A stretch of 64,000 nt of DNA from Polaromonas eurypsychrophila (GCF_014641715.1 NZ_BMIG01000004.1:248001-312000), one strand, 5' to 3'; counted from the stretch's first letter, positions 7,560 to 19,412 are shown. Program-made: numbers and translations. The notes: a model not told the origin generated them from the letters alone.

Positions 7560-8918
7560 TTAAAACTTGGGCATGCCCTTCATGCCGCCCATGCGTTTCA
7601 TCATCTTCATCATGCCTCCGCCCTTCATCTTTTTCATCATGCCCTGCATCTGCTCGAACTCGTTCAGAAGGCGGTTCACGTCCTGCACCTGCACACCCGA
7701 GCCGGCGGCGATGCGGCGCTTGCGGGTGGCCTTGATCAGTTCGGGCTTGCGGCGCTCCAGCGGGGTCATGCTCTGGATGATGCCTTCCTTGCGGCGAATG
7801 TCTTTTTCGGCCTTGTTCATGTCCACCTGGCCGGCCTTGGCCGCCATCTGCGCAGGCAGTTTTTCCAGCAGGCTGGACAGACCGCCCATGCTTTTCATCT
7901 GCTGCAACTGACTCAGGAAGTCATCAAGGTCAAAGCCGCTGCCGGACTTCATCTTGGCAGCGAGTTTTTGCGCCGCTTCCATGTCCACGCCGGCGGTGAC
8001 CTGTTCGACCAGCGCCAAGATGTCGCCCATCCCGAGGATGCGTCCGGCATGGCGCTGGGCGTCGAAGACTTCGAGGCCGTCGATCTTCTCGCTGGTACCC
8101 GAGAACTTGATCGGTGCGCCAGTGATCTGCCGCACGCTGAGTGCTGCGCCACCGCGCGAGTCACCGTCAGTCTTGGTCAGGATGATGCCTGTCAGCGGCA
8201 GGGCTTCCTTGAAGGCTTTGGCCGTATTGATCGCGTCCTGGCCCTGCATCGCGTCGACGACAAACAGCGTCTCGACCGGATTGAGCACCGCATGCAGCGC
8301 CTTGATCTCGGCCATCAGCGCTTCGTCAATCGCCAGCCGGCCGGCGGTATCGACCAGCAGCACGTCAAAGAAGTGTTTGCGCGCATAGTCGAGCGCCGCC
8401 AGTGCGATGTCCACCGGCTTTTGCTCGGACGTGCTCGGAAACCACTCGGCACCGGCCTGTTTGGTCACGGTCTTGAGTTGCTCGATGGCTGCAGGACGGT
8501 ACACGTCGCTCGAGACCGTGAGCACCTTTTTCTTGCGTTTTTCAATCAGGTGTTTGGCGAGTTTGGCGGTGGTGGTGGTCTTGCCAGCACCCTGCAGGCC
8601 AGCCATCAGGATCACGGCCGGCGGCTGGGCCGCCAGGTTGATGTCGCTGACGCCCTCGCCCATGGTCGCAGCGAGCTCGCGGTTGACGATGCTGACCAGC
8701 ACCTGGCCGGGCGACAGCGAACTCATCACCTCCTGGCCCAGCGCCTTGTCCTTGACACGGGTGATGAAGTCGCGCACAACCGGCAGCGCCACGTCGGCTT
8801 CGAGCAGGGCCATGCGCACCTCGCGCAGCATGTCCTGCACATTGGACTCGGTGATGCGGGCCTGGCCTCGCATTTCCTTGACGAGGCGGGAAAGTTTGTC
8901 GGTAAGGGCAGAGGCCAT
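7560..8918 (-). CDS. ffh: Signal recognition particle GTPase Ffh
   Basis: The 452-residue protein subunit of the signal recognition particle. It binds 4.5S RNA and signal sequences and delivers ribosomes to FtsY. It has an N-terminal four-helix bundle, the G domain with GLQGAGKTTTTAKLA (P-loop), DTAGR and TKTDGDSRGG, and a methionine-rich M domain ending MMKMMKRMGGMKGMPKF. The start at 8918 (MASALTDKLS) is the family start; an in-frame codon 24 bases upstream is less likely. It is transcribed divergently from the ypjD-type gene. Confidence 0.97.
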   Translation of the reverse strand: MASALTDKLSRLVKEMRGQARITESNVQDMLREVRMALLEADVALPVVRDFITRVKDKALGQEVMSSLSPGQVLVSIVNRELAATMGEGVSDINLAAQPPAVILMAGLQGAGKTTTTAKLAKHLIEKRKKKVLTVSSDVYRPAAIEQLKTVTKQAGAEWFPSTSEQKPVDIALAALDYARKHFFDVLLVDTAGRLAIDEALMAEIKALHAVLNPVETLFVVDAMQGQDAINTAKAFKEALPLTGIILTKTDGDSRGGAALSVRQITGAPIKFSGTSEKIDGLEVFDAQRHAGRILGMGDILALVEQVTAGVDMEAAQKLAAKMKSGSGFDLDDFLSQLQQMKSMGGLSSLLEKLPAQMAAKAGQVDMNKAEKDIRRKEGIIQSMTPLERRKPELIKATRKRRIAAGSGVQVQDVNRLLNEFEQMQGMMKKMKGGGMMKMMKRMGGMKGMPKF

Positions 8919-9003
8919 GAGCAGGCTCCACAGTTGGAGCAAAAAGGAAGTGAAGGAAGAAATACAGGCCTGCGCAGCAGGCGGCTACAGCTAAACTGTA
9001 GCC

Positions 9004-9804
9004 ATGATTTTAACTTTTAGCGCTGGGTGGGGTCTGGCGACGGCCATTGCCGCCGCGCTGGCCTACGCCGTGCTGGCGCTTGCAGCCCGGCGCCTGAGTG
9101 AAGCCAGCACACGCGCCTTGCTGTTTCTGGCCTGGTTGCTGCACGCACTGGCACTGGCTGACGGCCTGCTGGGCGAGCCGCCGCGCTTCGGTTTTGCACC
9201 GGCCCTGTCGATGACCGTCTGGCTGGTGCTCAGCGTCTATGCGGTGGAAAGCCGGTTGTTTCCGCAACTCAAGGCGCGCTGGGCGCTGGCCGGTCTGGGA
9301 ACGGCGGCGGTGCTGTTGGCGCTGGTGTTTCCCGGCTCCAGCTACCACCTGATCGCCTCGCCCTGGTTGCCCCTGCACTGGGCGCTGGGTATTGCGTCGT
9401 ATGGCCTGTTTGCCGCTGCCGTGGTGCACGGCGGGCTGATGAATCGGTCCGAACGCTCGATCCGCTCGGCGACGCAAGCGGACACTGGCGTGCCTTTGTT
9501 GACGCTGGAACGCCTGACTTTCCGGTTTGTGCAGGCGGGCTTTGTGCTGCTGACCGCTACGCTCGCGGTAGGCTGGTTGTTTGCCGAAACCCTGTATGGT
9601 CCCGGACTGGCCGGGCAGTGGAACCACAAGACGGTATTTTCAGTGCTGGCCTGGCTGACCTTTGCCGGCCTGCTGACGGGCCGGGCCCGACTGGGCTGGC
9701 GTGGTCGCAAGGCGGTGCGACTGCTGTATCTGGGCTCAGGCCTGCTGCTGCTCGGTTATGCGGGCTCGCGATTTGTGCTCGAAGTTGTTTTGAAGCGCGT
9801 ATGA
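9004..9804 (+). CDS. ypjD: CcsA/YpjD-type inner-membrane protein
   Basis: A 266-residue protein with about eight hydrophobic helices, of the cytochrome c assembly CcsA/YpjD family. YpjD homologues are typically encoded beside ffh, as here (divergent, 85 bases apart). It has the family C-terminal motif WNHKTVFSVLAW. Despite the family name there are no other cytochrome c maturation genes here, so a direct haem role is not supported. The stop overlaps the next start (ATGA). Confidence 0.85.
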   Translation: MILTFSAGWGLATAIAAALAYAVLALAARRLSEASTRALLFLAWLLHALALADGLLGEPPRFGFAPALSMTVWLVLSVYAVESRLFPQLKARWALAGLGTAAVLLALVFPGSSYHLIASPWLPLHWALGIASYGLFAAAVVHGGLMNRSERSIRSATQADTGVPLLTLERLTFRFVQAGFVLLTATLAVGWLFAETLYGPGLAGQWNHKTVFSVLAWLTFAGLLTGRARLGWRGRKAVRLLYLGSGLLLLGYAGSRFVLEVVLKRV

Positions 9805-10046
9805 AATACCTAATCGTTTTTATGGTGGTGCTTGTCGGCGTCTGGTTATGGCGCAACAGCCGGCGCACCGAACTCCGCGAGAAAAAATTCAAGCCGCCGA
9901 CAGCGCCAAACGTCGCTGGCCCCAAACAAGCCACCGAAGTGGTGGCTTGCACGGTCTGCGCCGTCCATCTGCCGCGCCCGGATGCCTTGCCTGGCAGTCG
10001 CGGCTTGTATTGCTGTGACGCGCATCGCCGGCAAGGCGAGGCCTAG
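9801..10046 (+). CDS. Small membrane protein with a C-terminal Cys/His cluster (PP0621 family)
   Basis: An 81-residue protein with a single N-terminal transmembrane helix (about 3-17), a charged linker, and a C-terminal cluster ACTVCAVHLPRPDAL followed by YCCDAHRRQ. The CxxC, the YCC and the His residues suggest a small zinc-binding knuckle. The ATG overlaps the ypjD stop by four bases and the gene leads into pilS. Homologues usually sit at exactly this ypjD-pilS junction, so it may belong with the pilus regulators, but no function is known. Confidence 0.8.
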   Translation: MKYLIVFMVVLVGVWLWRNSRRTELREKKFKPPTAPNVAGPKQATEVVACTVCAVHLPRPDALPGSRGLYCCDAHRRQGEA

Positions 10047-10082
10047 GCCTAAAGCTTGCTCGCACGTGTGAACAGGCCCTCG

Positions 10083-11804
10083 ATGAACACGTCTGCAGAT
10101 TCCGGCAACTCCTGGTTTGGTCCGCCAGACAAACAACCGGGCGTCTGGGACTCCGGGCCGGCTGGCGAATCTTTTAGCCGGCTCTGGCGCGCCTTCATGA
10201 CGGCTCGCGTCACCATTGCCAGTGTCTTGCTGGCTCTGCAGGCGTCCATTTACGCATTGGGGCAGCCGGTTCAGAAGGTCATGGTGCTGCTGTGCCTGGC
10301 TTATTTTTTCGCCACGCTGACGGTGCGCTTGTGGGCCAAGCCCAAGCCGCCGGGCAGCACCTTTGACACCCAATGGCTGTTCACGGTGGGGATTGATGTA
10401 CTGGCATTTTCCGCCTTGAATTTTTGGCAGACTGGGGTGATCAACTACACCGCCTTATTTGCCTTGCCGGTGTTGCTGGCTTCCGTACTGGGACCGATTT
10501 TGCTGGCGCTGGGCACCGCCGCCAGCGTCACGCTGCTGCTGCTGACCGATGCCTGGTGGTTGTCTTTGCAAGCTGAAGGCGAATCCGCCTCCCGCTTTCT
10601 GCAGGCCGGTCTGAGCGGCTCCGGGTTCTTTGCGGTGGCGTTGCTGGCCAACCAACTGGCTTTGCGTTTGTCCAGGGAGGAGCAGCGGGCTTACAGCAGC
10701 CAGTCGGTTGCGCGGATGCAGACGCAGGTCAATGAACTGGTGATCGACACACTGGTCGATGGTGTGCTGGTGATCGACACCAACGGCATCGTGCGTGCGG
10801 CCAATCCGGCCTCTCGTCGCCTGTTGACTGCGCAGGGCGAAGCGCGTGCTGCTCCCTTCGTGCTCGCTGCGGAAGTGGCGTGGCAGCCCCTGGCCGAACT
10901 GGCTCACCGGACCTTTGAGCGGCAAACGCCGCAGCAGGCCGATGTGGGGCTGGGACATGCCTCGCGCCATGCCAGGCGCCTGCAGGTGCGCACGCGCCTG
11001 GCGGCCTCGCGCGACGGCTCGCGCGAAAGCTTGTGTGTGATGTTCCTGGAAGACCTCCGGGAAATGGAGGCCAGGGTCCGCACTGAAAAAATGGCCGCCA
11101 TGGGGCGCATGTCGGCGGCCGTTGCCCACGAAATCCGCAACCCGCTGGCAGCCATCACCCAGGCCAATGCTTTGCTTGAAGAAGACTTGCAGGACGCTGG
11201 GCATCGGCAGCTGACAGGCATGGTCGCGCAGAACGCCCATCGCCTGGCACGTATTGTTGAGGAAATCCTCAACCTCTCGCGCGTACAGGAACAGGCACCC
11301 CAGGTGCAGACGCGCGCGCTGCGGCTTGACGACATGATGCAGCGGATCTGCGCAGATTGGGCGCAACAAAACACGGCCAGTCACCGGCTGCGGGTGCAGC
11401 CGGGCACCGGCCAGAGTGCGATTTTGTTCGAGGCCGAACACCTGCGGCGCCTGCTGGTCAACCTTCTGGACAATGCCTTGCGTTATGCCAGCCCTGCCGC
11501 CGACGCCATCCAGGTGTCCACCGATGCGGCTTCTGGGCAAGTGCGGCTGCTGGTCTGGAGCGATGGACAGCCGCTTGAAAAAACTGTGCAGGCGCATTTG
11601 TTCGAGCCCTTCTTTTCTTCAGAAAGCCGTTCCAGCGGACTGGGCCTGTATATCTGCAGAGAGCTGTGTGAGCGCCACGGCGCCCTGGTGGGTTACCAGC
11701 GGGTGGCGCGCGGGCGGGTCGAGGGCAACGAGTTTTTTGTCATCTTCAAACCCGCAGCCGCCGACATGGCGCTGTCGCCGGGCGCTATCGACACGCTGTT
11801 TTGA
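10083..11804 (+). CDS. pilS: Type IV pilus sensor histidine kinase PilS
   Basis: A 573-residue membrane histidine kinase that controls pilin transcription through PilR. About six N-terminal transmembrane helices (residues about 45-195) are followed by a PAS-like segment (VIDTLVDGVLVIDTNG), the H-box VAHEIRNPLAAITQANAL with the phosphorylated His, the N-box LLVNLLDNALRYA and the G-box SSGLGLYICRELCERHG. The ATG at 10083 is preferred; in-frame TTG (10056) and GTG (10068) codons lie just upstream. It is directly upstream of pilR, the classic pair. No pilin gene is present in the window. Confidence 0.93.
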   Translation: MNTSADSGNSWFGPPDKQPGVWDSGPAGESFSRLWRAFMTARVTIASVLLALQASIYALGQPVQKVMVLLCLAYFFATLTVRLWAKPKPPGSTFDTQWLFTVGIDVLAFSALNFWQTGVINYTALFALPVLLASVLGPILLALGTAASVTLLLLTDAWWLSLQAEGESASRFLQAGLSGSGFFAVALLANQLALRLSREEQRAYSSQSVARMQTQVNELVIDTLVDGVLVIDTNGIVRAANPASRRLLTAQGEARAAPFVLAAEVAWQPLAELAHRTFERQTPQQADVGLGHASRHARRLQVRTRLAASRDGSRESLCVMFLEDLREMEARVRTEKMAAMGRMSAAVAHEIRNPLAAITQANALLEEDLQDAGHRQLTGMVAQNAHRLARIVEEILNLSRVQEQAPQVQTRALRLDDMMQRICADWAQQNTASHRLRVQPGTGQSAILFEAEHLRRLLVNLLDNALRYASPAADAIQVSTDAASGQVRLLVWSDGQPLEKTVQAHLFEPFFSSESRSSGLGLYICRELCERHGALVGYQRVARGRVEGNEFFVIFKPAAADMALSPGAIDTLF

Positions 11805-11839
11805 CGCCCCCGCTATTCTGTTAAAAACACGAAACGCCC

Positions 11840-13267
11840 ATGAGCACCCCTAATCAGGCCCACATACTGGTGATCGACGACGAGCCGGACCTGCGCACCC
11901 TCTACGAGTTGACCTTGCTGCGCGAAGGTTACCGGGTAGAGGCCGCTGCCGATCTGGCGCAAGCCCGCGTCCAGTTGCAGGAGCGACGCTTTGACGCCGT
12001 GATCACCGACATGCGTTTGCCCGACGGCCTGGGTCTGGAATTGCTGCGCGAGATGGTGCGCCAGCAGCGGCCTGAGCGCTGCGTTGTAATCACCGCCCAT
12101 GGGTCTGCCGAAAACGCGGTGGAGGCACTCAAAGCCGGTGCCTTTGACTACCTGACCAAGCCGGTGGATCTCAAGCAATTTCGCAGCGTGGTGGCCTCGG
12201 CCATCCAGACGCCGGCCCGTAGCGGACTGCCTGTGGGCAGCGAAAGGGCAAAGCCAAACCCCGATGTCGCCGCCGTCCCAGCCCACAGAGTGGCCAGTCC
12301 TGGCGACGGGTCGCCGACTTTGCAACGCTTGGTTGGCGAGTCGGGCGTGATGCAGGCTGTCAAGGCCCGCATCGTTAAGGTGGCTGGCAGCATGGCGCCG
12401 GTGCTGATCCAGGGGGAATCCGGCACTGGCAAGGAACTTGTCGCGCGAGCTGTGCATGACTGCAGCCATCGCGTGGCCGGACCTTTTGTCGCGGTCAATT
12501 GCGGCGCCATCCCCGAGAACCTGCTCGAAGCCGAGTTTTTTGGCGCCCGGAAAGGCGCTTACACCGGCTCGACGCAGGACCGCCAGGGTTATTTCCAGGC
12601 GGCCAAGGGCGGCACCTTGTTTCTTGACGAAATCGGAGACCTGCCGCTGGCCATGCAGTCCAAACTGTTGCGCGCGATCCAGGAGCGGGTGGTCCGGCCG
12701 CTGGGCTCGGCGCAGGAGGACACGGTGGACGTGCGTGTTGTCAGCGCCACCCACAAGGACCTAGGCGCTGCTGTGGCTTCCGGGCACTTTCGCCAGGACC
12801 TGTATTACCGGCTCAACGTGATCGAAATCCAGGTGCCGGCGCTGCGAGATCGCCGCGAAGACCTGCCGGTGCTGTGCCAGGACTTGTTGGGCCGGATTTG
12901 CAGGGAGTCGGGTCTGCCTGTTCCCGACCTTTCCGCCCAGGCTCTGGCGCGCCTGCAGTCGCATCCTTTCAAGGGCAATGTGCGGGAGCTGGAAAACATG
13001 CTGCACCGCGCGGTTGCACTGGGCGAAAGCAACGACCTGCACATGGCCCTGCCGACGGTGGAGCATGTGGTGACGGTACCGGACAACCTGCAGGATTTTC
13101 TGGACGCACAGGAGCGTGGCATCCTGACCAAGGTGCTGCAGGAAACCGGCTTCAACCGAACCGCTGCGGCAGCCAAGCTGGGCATCAGTCTGCGCCAGAT
13201 GCGCTACCGCATCGCCCGACTGGACATCGTCACTCCTAACAGTGATGACGTGGTCGATGAGCCCTAG
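11840..13267 (+). CDS. pilR: Sigma-54-dependent response regulator PilR
   Basis: A 475-residue NtrC-type activator. The receiver domain (about 8-120) has acidic residues DDE (13-15), phospho-acceptor Asp57 in VITDMRLPDG and Lys108. The AAA+ domain has Walker A GESGTGKE (192-199) and Walker B FLDEIGD (261-267). A C-terminal Fis-type helix-turn-helix ends KLGISLRQMRYRIARL. The sigma-54 contact loop, normally GAFTGA, reads GAYTGS (239-244). It follows pilS by 35 bases. Confidence 0.94.
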   Translation: MSTPNQAHILVIDDEPDLRTLYELTLLREGYRVEAAADLAQARVQLQERRFDAVITDMRLPDGLGLELLREMVRQQRPERCVVITAHGSAENAVEALKAGAFDYLTKPVDLKQFRSVVASAIQTPARSGLPVGSERAKPNPDVAAVPAHRVASPGDGSPTLQRLVGESGVMQAVKARIVKVAGSMAPVLIQGESGTGKELVARAVHDCSHRVAGPFVAVNCGAIPENLLEAEFFGARKGAYTGSTQDRQGYFQAAKGGTLFLDEIGDLPLAMQSKLLRAIQERVVRPLGSAQEDTVDVRVVSATHKDLGAAVASGHFRQDLYYRLNVIEIQVPALRDRREDLPVLCQDLLGRICRESGLPVPDLSAQALARLQSHPFKGNVRELENMLHRAVALGESNDLHMALPTVEHVVTVPDNLQDFLDAQERGILTKVLQETGFNRTAAAAKLGISLRQMRYRIARLDIVTPNSDDVVDEP

Positions 13268-13955
13268 TGAGTGGTCAATCCCGGGTTCCGCCGACGGGCT
13301 GTCCCTGGGCGGAACAGCCCCTCTTTCTGGTGCAAGGGGCGGCGAAGCGCCGCAAGCCCACGAAGTGGCAAGCGTGGGGGCTGGTGTGCAATCACTCTGG
13401 CAACAGGGCTGGTACCGGTACGCGCGGCGACTGGCGTCACCGAATTTTGGCCCCCGCCCCGATGGCGCATTGATCGACCTGATCGTGATCCACTCCATCA
13501 GCCTGCCGCCCGGCGCATACGGGACCGGGCAAGTTCAAAAGCTGTTCAGCAATGAACTCGACTGGGATACTCATCCCTACTTCCAGAGCATACGGGGGCT
13601 GCAGGTGTCCTCGCACTTCTTCATCACCCGTGATGGTCAGCTATGGCAATTCGTCAGTTGCGACCAGCGCGCGTGGCACGCGGGCGAGTCGAGCTACCGT
13701 GGCCGCAGCAATTGCAACGACGACTCGATAGGCATTGAGCTGGAAGGCCTGGATGGTGGGCTGTTTGAAGCCGCCCAGTATGAAACGCTGGCAAGCATCT
13801 GTGCGGCGCTGTTGCGTCACTACCCGGTGCAGCACCTGGCCGGTCACCAGCACATTGCAGGCGGCCGCAAGCTCGATCCGGGTGCCGGGTTCGACTGGCC
13901 GCAGTTGCAAGCGTCGCTGGGTTTGTCGGCTAAGTGTTTTCCCGCGGGTGACTGA
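13257..13955 (+). CDS. ampD: 1,6-anhydro-N-acetylmuramyl-L-alanine amidase AmpD
   Basis: A cytoplasmic amidase that removes the peptide from anhydro-muropeptides during wall recycling; loss derepresses AmpC in many species. Zinc-ligand regions are IVIHSISLPPGAYG, KRAWHAG-like DQRAWHAGESSY, and the C-terminal LDPGAGFDWPQL. The start is uncertain. ATG at 13257 (or 13242) overlaps the pilR end but would add an N-terminus translated from a family B repeat. GTG at 13386 (MQSLWQQGWYRYARRL) would give 189 residues, matching the E. coli length and alignment. The later start is biologically more likely. Confidence 0.9.
   Translation: MSPSEWSIPGSADGLSLGGTAPLSGARGGEAPQAHEVASVGAGVQSLWQQGWYRYARRLASPNFGPRPDGALIDLIVIHSISLPPGAYGTGQVQKLFSNELDWDTHPYFQSIRGLQVSSHFFITRDGQLWQFVSCDQRAWHAGESSYRGRSNCNDDSIGIELEGLDGGLFEAAQYETLASICAALLRHYPVQHLAGHQHIAGGRKLDPGAGFDWPQLQASLGLSAKCFPAGD
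13290..13385 (-). repeat. GC-rich dispersed repeat, family B, copy at the ampD 5' end
   Basis: On the minus strand it begins GCCCCCACGCTTGCCACTTC, the same opening as copies at 150 and 22578, and continues with a GCGGCGCTTCGCCGCCCCTT hairpin. It lies between the pilR stop and the probable ampD start. Confidence 0.6.
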
Positions 13956-14198
13956 AGCGGTTCACATCTCGAAAACACACCAACAGGGTGCAGGGAAAAA
14001 TCTAGCAGCACTTCCGGCGCCCTCGCTGCGGCATCGAGACGCCCAACAGAATCAATGCTGTTGCGGCTTGCAGGCCTGTTTTGTTCATCCCTGTGCGTCC
14101 CGGTCATAGCGCCGCAAGCTGTCGCACCGCGACCCAAAATGGGCATTATTTACAGGCCAAAAAAGCTACATAACGTAACGCCAAGAAAAGCAGGCGAT

Positions 14199-14214
14199 AC
14201 ACTACCTGTAGTGC
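14199..14214 (+). promoter_or_regulatory. NrdR box 1
   Basis: The 16-base palindrome ACACTACCTGTAGTGC matches the NrdR operator pattern acaCwAtATaTwGtgt. A second box starts 31 bases later, about three helical turns, which is the standard NrdR arrangement. NrdR with bound dATP/ATP represses ribonucleotide reductase genes. Confidence 0.85.
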
Positions 14215-14229
14215 TTGAAATCACTCCAG

Positions 14230-14245
14230 ACCCTAGGTATAGTGT
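14230..14245 (+). promoter_or_regulatory. NrdR box 2
   Basis: ACCCTAGGTATAGTGT, the second 16-base box, on the same helix face as box 1 and closer to nrdA. The right half (TATAGTGT) matches the consensus well and the left half is degenerate. The TAGGTATAG core may also overlap the -10 region. Confidence 0.8.
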
Positions 14246-14391
14246 CTGAGCCCTACATTAATTTGATGCATTTCGGGGCACCGCAACCCAAGGAACAGCA
14301 GCCAAACGCGTCCGCCACAGGCAACCGTCAGCCTTCCCCCTTTGCCCTGAACCCGTCAAACGCTTCTAACAACAAAACATAACGAGGAACC

Positions 14392-17295
<2,904 letters not shown>

Positions 17296-17313
17296 CAAAA
17301 CACACAACGGATC

Positions 17314-17338
17314 GCGGCACTGAAAAATGCAGTGCCCG
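17314..17338 (+). other. Hairpin between nrdA and nrdB
   Basis: GGCACTG and CAGTGCC pair around AAAAATG just after the nrdA stop. There is no T-run, so it is more likely an mRNA processing or stability element than a full terminator; nrdB follows about 100 bases later. Confidence 0.4.
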
Positions 17339-17435
17339 ATTCGATGTAATTGAGCAACACTAATTTATAGCGATGTGAATGAACACTTTTCATTTTGTAT
17401 CGCTGCTTTCATAATCCAACTTATTGGAAACATCT

Positions 17436-18647
17436 ATGTTGACTTGGGACGAAGAAGCCAAACCATCGTTGCAAAAATCTTTGACCAGCGGCTTGCCTGA
17501 AGGTCGCTCGATGGAGCTTCCGCCTCTTTCCTCAGTGCAATCTCAAGCAGCGCCCCGCATGCTTGACGACAGTGCACTGATCTCCACGCAGACACGTACC
17601 GCTGCTCCTGCAGCCGTCACGCCGACCGCACACCGCGTCAAGGCCGCTGATAAACGCATCATCAATGGCCAGACCGATGTGAACCAGCTGGTTCCGTTCA
17701 AGTACAAATGGGCCTGGGAAAAATACCTGGCCAGTTGCGCCAACCACTGGATGCCGCAGGAAGTGAATATGACGCGAGACATCGCGCTGTGGAAAGACCC
17801 GAACGGCCTGACCGAAGACGAACGCCGCCTGGTCAAGCGCAACCTCGGCTTCTTTGTCACCGCCGACTCGCTGGCCGCCAACAATATTGTGCTGGGCACC
17901 TACCGCCACATCACGGCGCCCGAGTGCCGCCAGTTCCTGCTGCGTCAGGCCTTTGAAGAAGCCATCCACACCCACGCCTACCAGTACATCACTGAGTCGC
18001 TGGGCCTGGACGAAAGCGAAATCTTCAACGCCTACAACGAAGTGCAGTCGATCAGGGACAAGGACCAGTTCCTGATCCCTTTCATCGACGCGATTTCGGA
18101 TCCCAACTTCAAGACCGGCACCCAGGAGTCCGACCAGACCCTGCTCAAGTCACTGATCGTATTTGCCTGCCTGATGGAAGGCCTGTTCTTTTATGTCGGC
18201 TTCACCCAGATTCTGGCGCTGGGCAGACAGAACAAGATGACAGGCGCGGCCGAGCAGTACCAGTACATCCTGCGCGACGAGTCGATGCACTGCAACTTCG
18301 GCATCGACCTGATCAATCAGCTCAAACTTGAAAACCCGCTGCTCTGGACCGCCGACTTCAAGGCCGAGATCAAGGCCCTGTTCCTCAAGGCGGTCGAACT
18401 CGAATACCGCTACGCCGAAGACACCATGCCACGCGGCGTGCTGGGCCTGAACGCTTCCATGTTCAAGGGCTACCTGCGCTATATCGCCAACCGCCGGGCC
18501 ACGCAGATCGGTCTGGAGACGCTGTTTCCGAACGAGGAAAACCCGTTCCCGTGGATGAGCGAGATGATCGACCTGAAAAAAGAACGCAACTTTTTTGAAA
18601 CCCGCGTGATTGAGTACCAGTCCGGTGGCGCTCTTTCCTGGGATTGA
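17436..18647 (+). CDS. nrdB: Ribonucleoside-diphosphate reductase class Ia, beta subunit
   Basis: A 403-residue di-iron protein that makes and stores the tyrosyl radical used by NrdA. The family iron-ligand and radical pattern E-x-x-H-x-x-x-Y is present in [10 protein letters not shown], and further ligands lie in [10 protein letters not shown] and [10 protein letters not shown]. The ATG at 17436 is chosen over an in-frame TTG 12 bases upstream. An N-terminal extension of about 60 residues (Ser/Pro/Ala-rich) precedes the conserved core. It is likely controlled from the same NrdR boxes as nrdA. Confidence 0.96.
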   Translation: MLTWDEEAKPSLQKSLTSGLPEGRSMELPPLSSVQSQAAPRMLDDSALISTQTRTAAPAAVTPTAHRVKAADKRIINGQTDVNQLVPFKYKWAWEKYLASCANHWMPQEVNMTRDIALWKDPNGLTEDERRLVKRNLGFFVTADSLAANNIVLGTYRHITAPECRQFLLRQAFEEAIHTHAYQYITESLGLDESEIFNAYNEVQSIRDKDQFLIPFIDAISDPNFKTGTQESDQTLLKSLIVFACLMEGLFFYVGFTQILALGRQNKMTGAAEQYQYILRDESMHCNFGIDLINQLKLENPLLWTADFKAEIKALFLKAVELEYRYAEDTMPRGVLGLNASMFKGYLRYIANRRATQIGLETLFPNEENPFPWMSEMIDLKKERNFFETRVIEYQSGGALSWD

Positions 18648-18832
18648 CAAGGCTGCAGCCACACAATGACTTCAAGAATTGCAATGACCAGCGACGCTGC
18701 CGAAGAGTGCGCGCTGGGCTTTGCTCCTGTGTTCGTGGCGCTGGGCACGGTTATCCGTCCGCCCAACGCCGTGAATCGCTTCGCGTACTCCAACCGTGAA
18801 GTGCTCTTTGCAATGTGATCAAGGAGAAAACT

Positions 18833-19270
18833 ATGGCAACTGCGAAAAAACCTGCGGCAAAAAAAGCTGCTCCGAAGAAAGCCCCTGCTAAAAAAGTAGC
18901 GGCTAAAAAAGCCCCGGCCAAAAAAGCGCCAGCGAAAAAAGTAGCAGCTAAAAAAGCTCCTGCGAAAAAAGCGCCAGCGAAAAAAGCCCCGGCCAAAAAA
19001 GTAGCGGCCAAAAAGCCAGCTGCTAAAAAAGCAACGGCTAAAAAGCCTGCGGCCAAGAAAGTAGCGAAAAAAGCGCCAGCGAAGAAAGCTGCTGCGAAGA
19101 AACCCGCTGCCAAGAAGCCTGCCGCCAAGAAAGCAGCGAAAAAGCCCGCTGCGAAGAAAGCCGCGAAAAAACCCGCTGCCAAAGCACCTGGCGCACCGGC
19201 TGCCCCTGCGGCTCAGACTACTCTGAACCCGCAAGCTGCCTGGCCGTTTCCGACAGCCAGCAAGCCGTAA
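18833..19270 (+). CDS. Lys/Ala-rich histone H1-like DNA-binding protein
   Basis: A 145-residue protein that is mostly tandem Lys-Lys-Ala-Pro/Ala-Ala repeats (KKAPAKK, KKVAAKK, KKPAAKK) and resembles the C-terminal tail of eukaryotic histone H1, Bordetella BpH1 and Pseudomonas AlgP. Such proteins bind DNA non-specifically and may shape the nucleoid. AAGGAG sits 7 bases before the ATG at 18833. A short non-repetitive C-terminus (about 120-145) ends in [10 protein letters not shown] strong terminator follows. The repeats make the gene prone to length change by slippage. Confidence 0.85.
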   Translation: MATAKKPAAKKAAPKKAPAKKVAAKKAPAKKAPAKKVAAKKAPAKKAPAKKAPAKKVAAKKPAAKKATAKKPAAKKVAKKAPAKKAAAKKPAAKKPAAKKAAKKPAAKKAAKKPAAKAPGAPAAPAAQTTLNPQAAWPFPTASKP

Positions 19271-19290
19271 GCAATAAGGTACTTTTGCTT

Positions 19291-19325
19291 AAAGCCCGGT
19301 ATCGCAAGATACCGGGCTTTTTCTT
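19291..19325. terminator. Rho-independent terminator after the H1-like gene
   Basis: AAAGCCCGGTATC pairs with GATACCGGGCTTT around a GCAA tetraloop, followed by TTTC. The stem is perfect at 13 base pairs, and flanking A and T runs make it potentially bidirectional between the convergent H1-like and kinase genes. Confidence 0.92.
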
Positions 19326-19354
19326 TGGGAAATCGTTGGGCGGCAGCGTCGATC

Positions 19355-19412
19355 TGCTATCGAGTCAATAGCTGAATATGCCCGCCAATCATGGGCTACA
19401 GGCCAGTTTGTT
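19355..19412 (+). repeat. Dispersed repeat, family A, at the 3' end of the PfkB kinase gene
   Basis: CTATCGAGTCAATAGCTGAA, then a spacer, then ATGGGCTACAGGCCAGTTTG: a degenerate family A copy. It extends into the kinase gene on the opposite strand, so the last codons and the TAG stop of the kinase lie within it. Confidence 0.5.

Larger units (their letters stand above)
13956..14391 (+). other. 436-base regulatory region upstream of nrdA
   Basis: No gene is supported. It holds the tandem NrdR boxes at 14199-14214 and 14230-14245, a long leader to the nrdA start, and the ribosome binding site GAGGA at about 14382. The part before 14150 shows no clear element, although the region around 13990-14110 has weak inverted repeats. 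Confidence 0.7.

Noticed and set aside
18666..18818. A 50-codon ORF (MTSRIAMTSDAAEECALGF and onward) between nrdB and the H1-like gene.
   Set aside because: No ribosome binding site, no recognised motif and it overlaps the leader of the H1-like gene; chance ORF is more likely.
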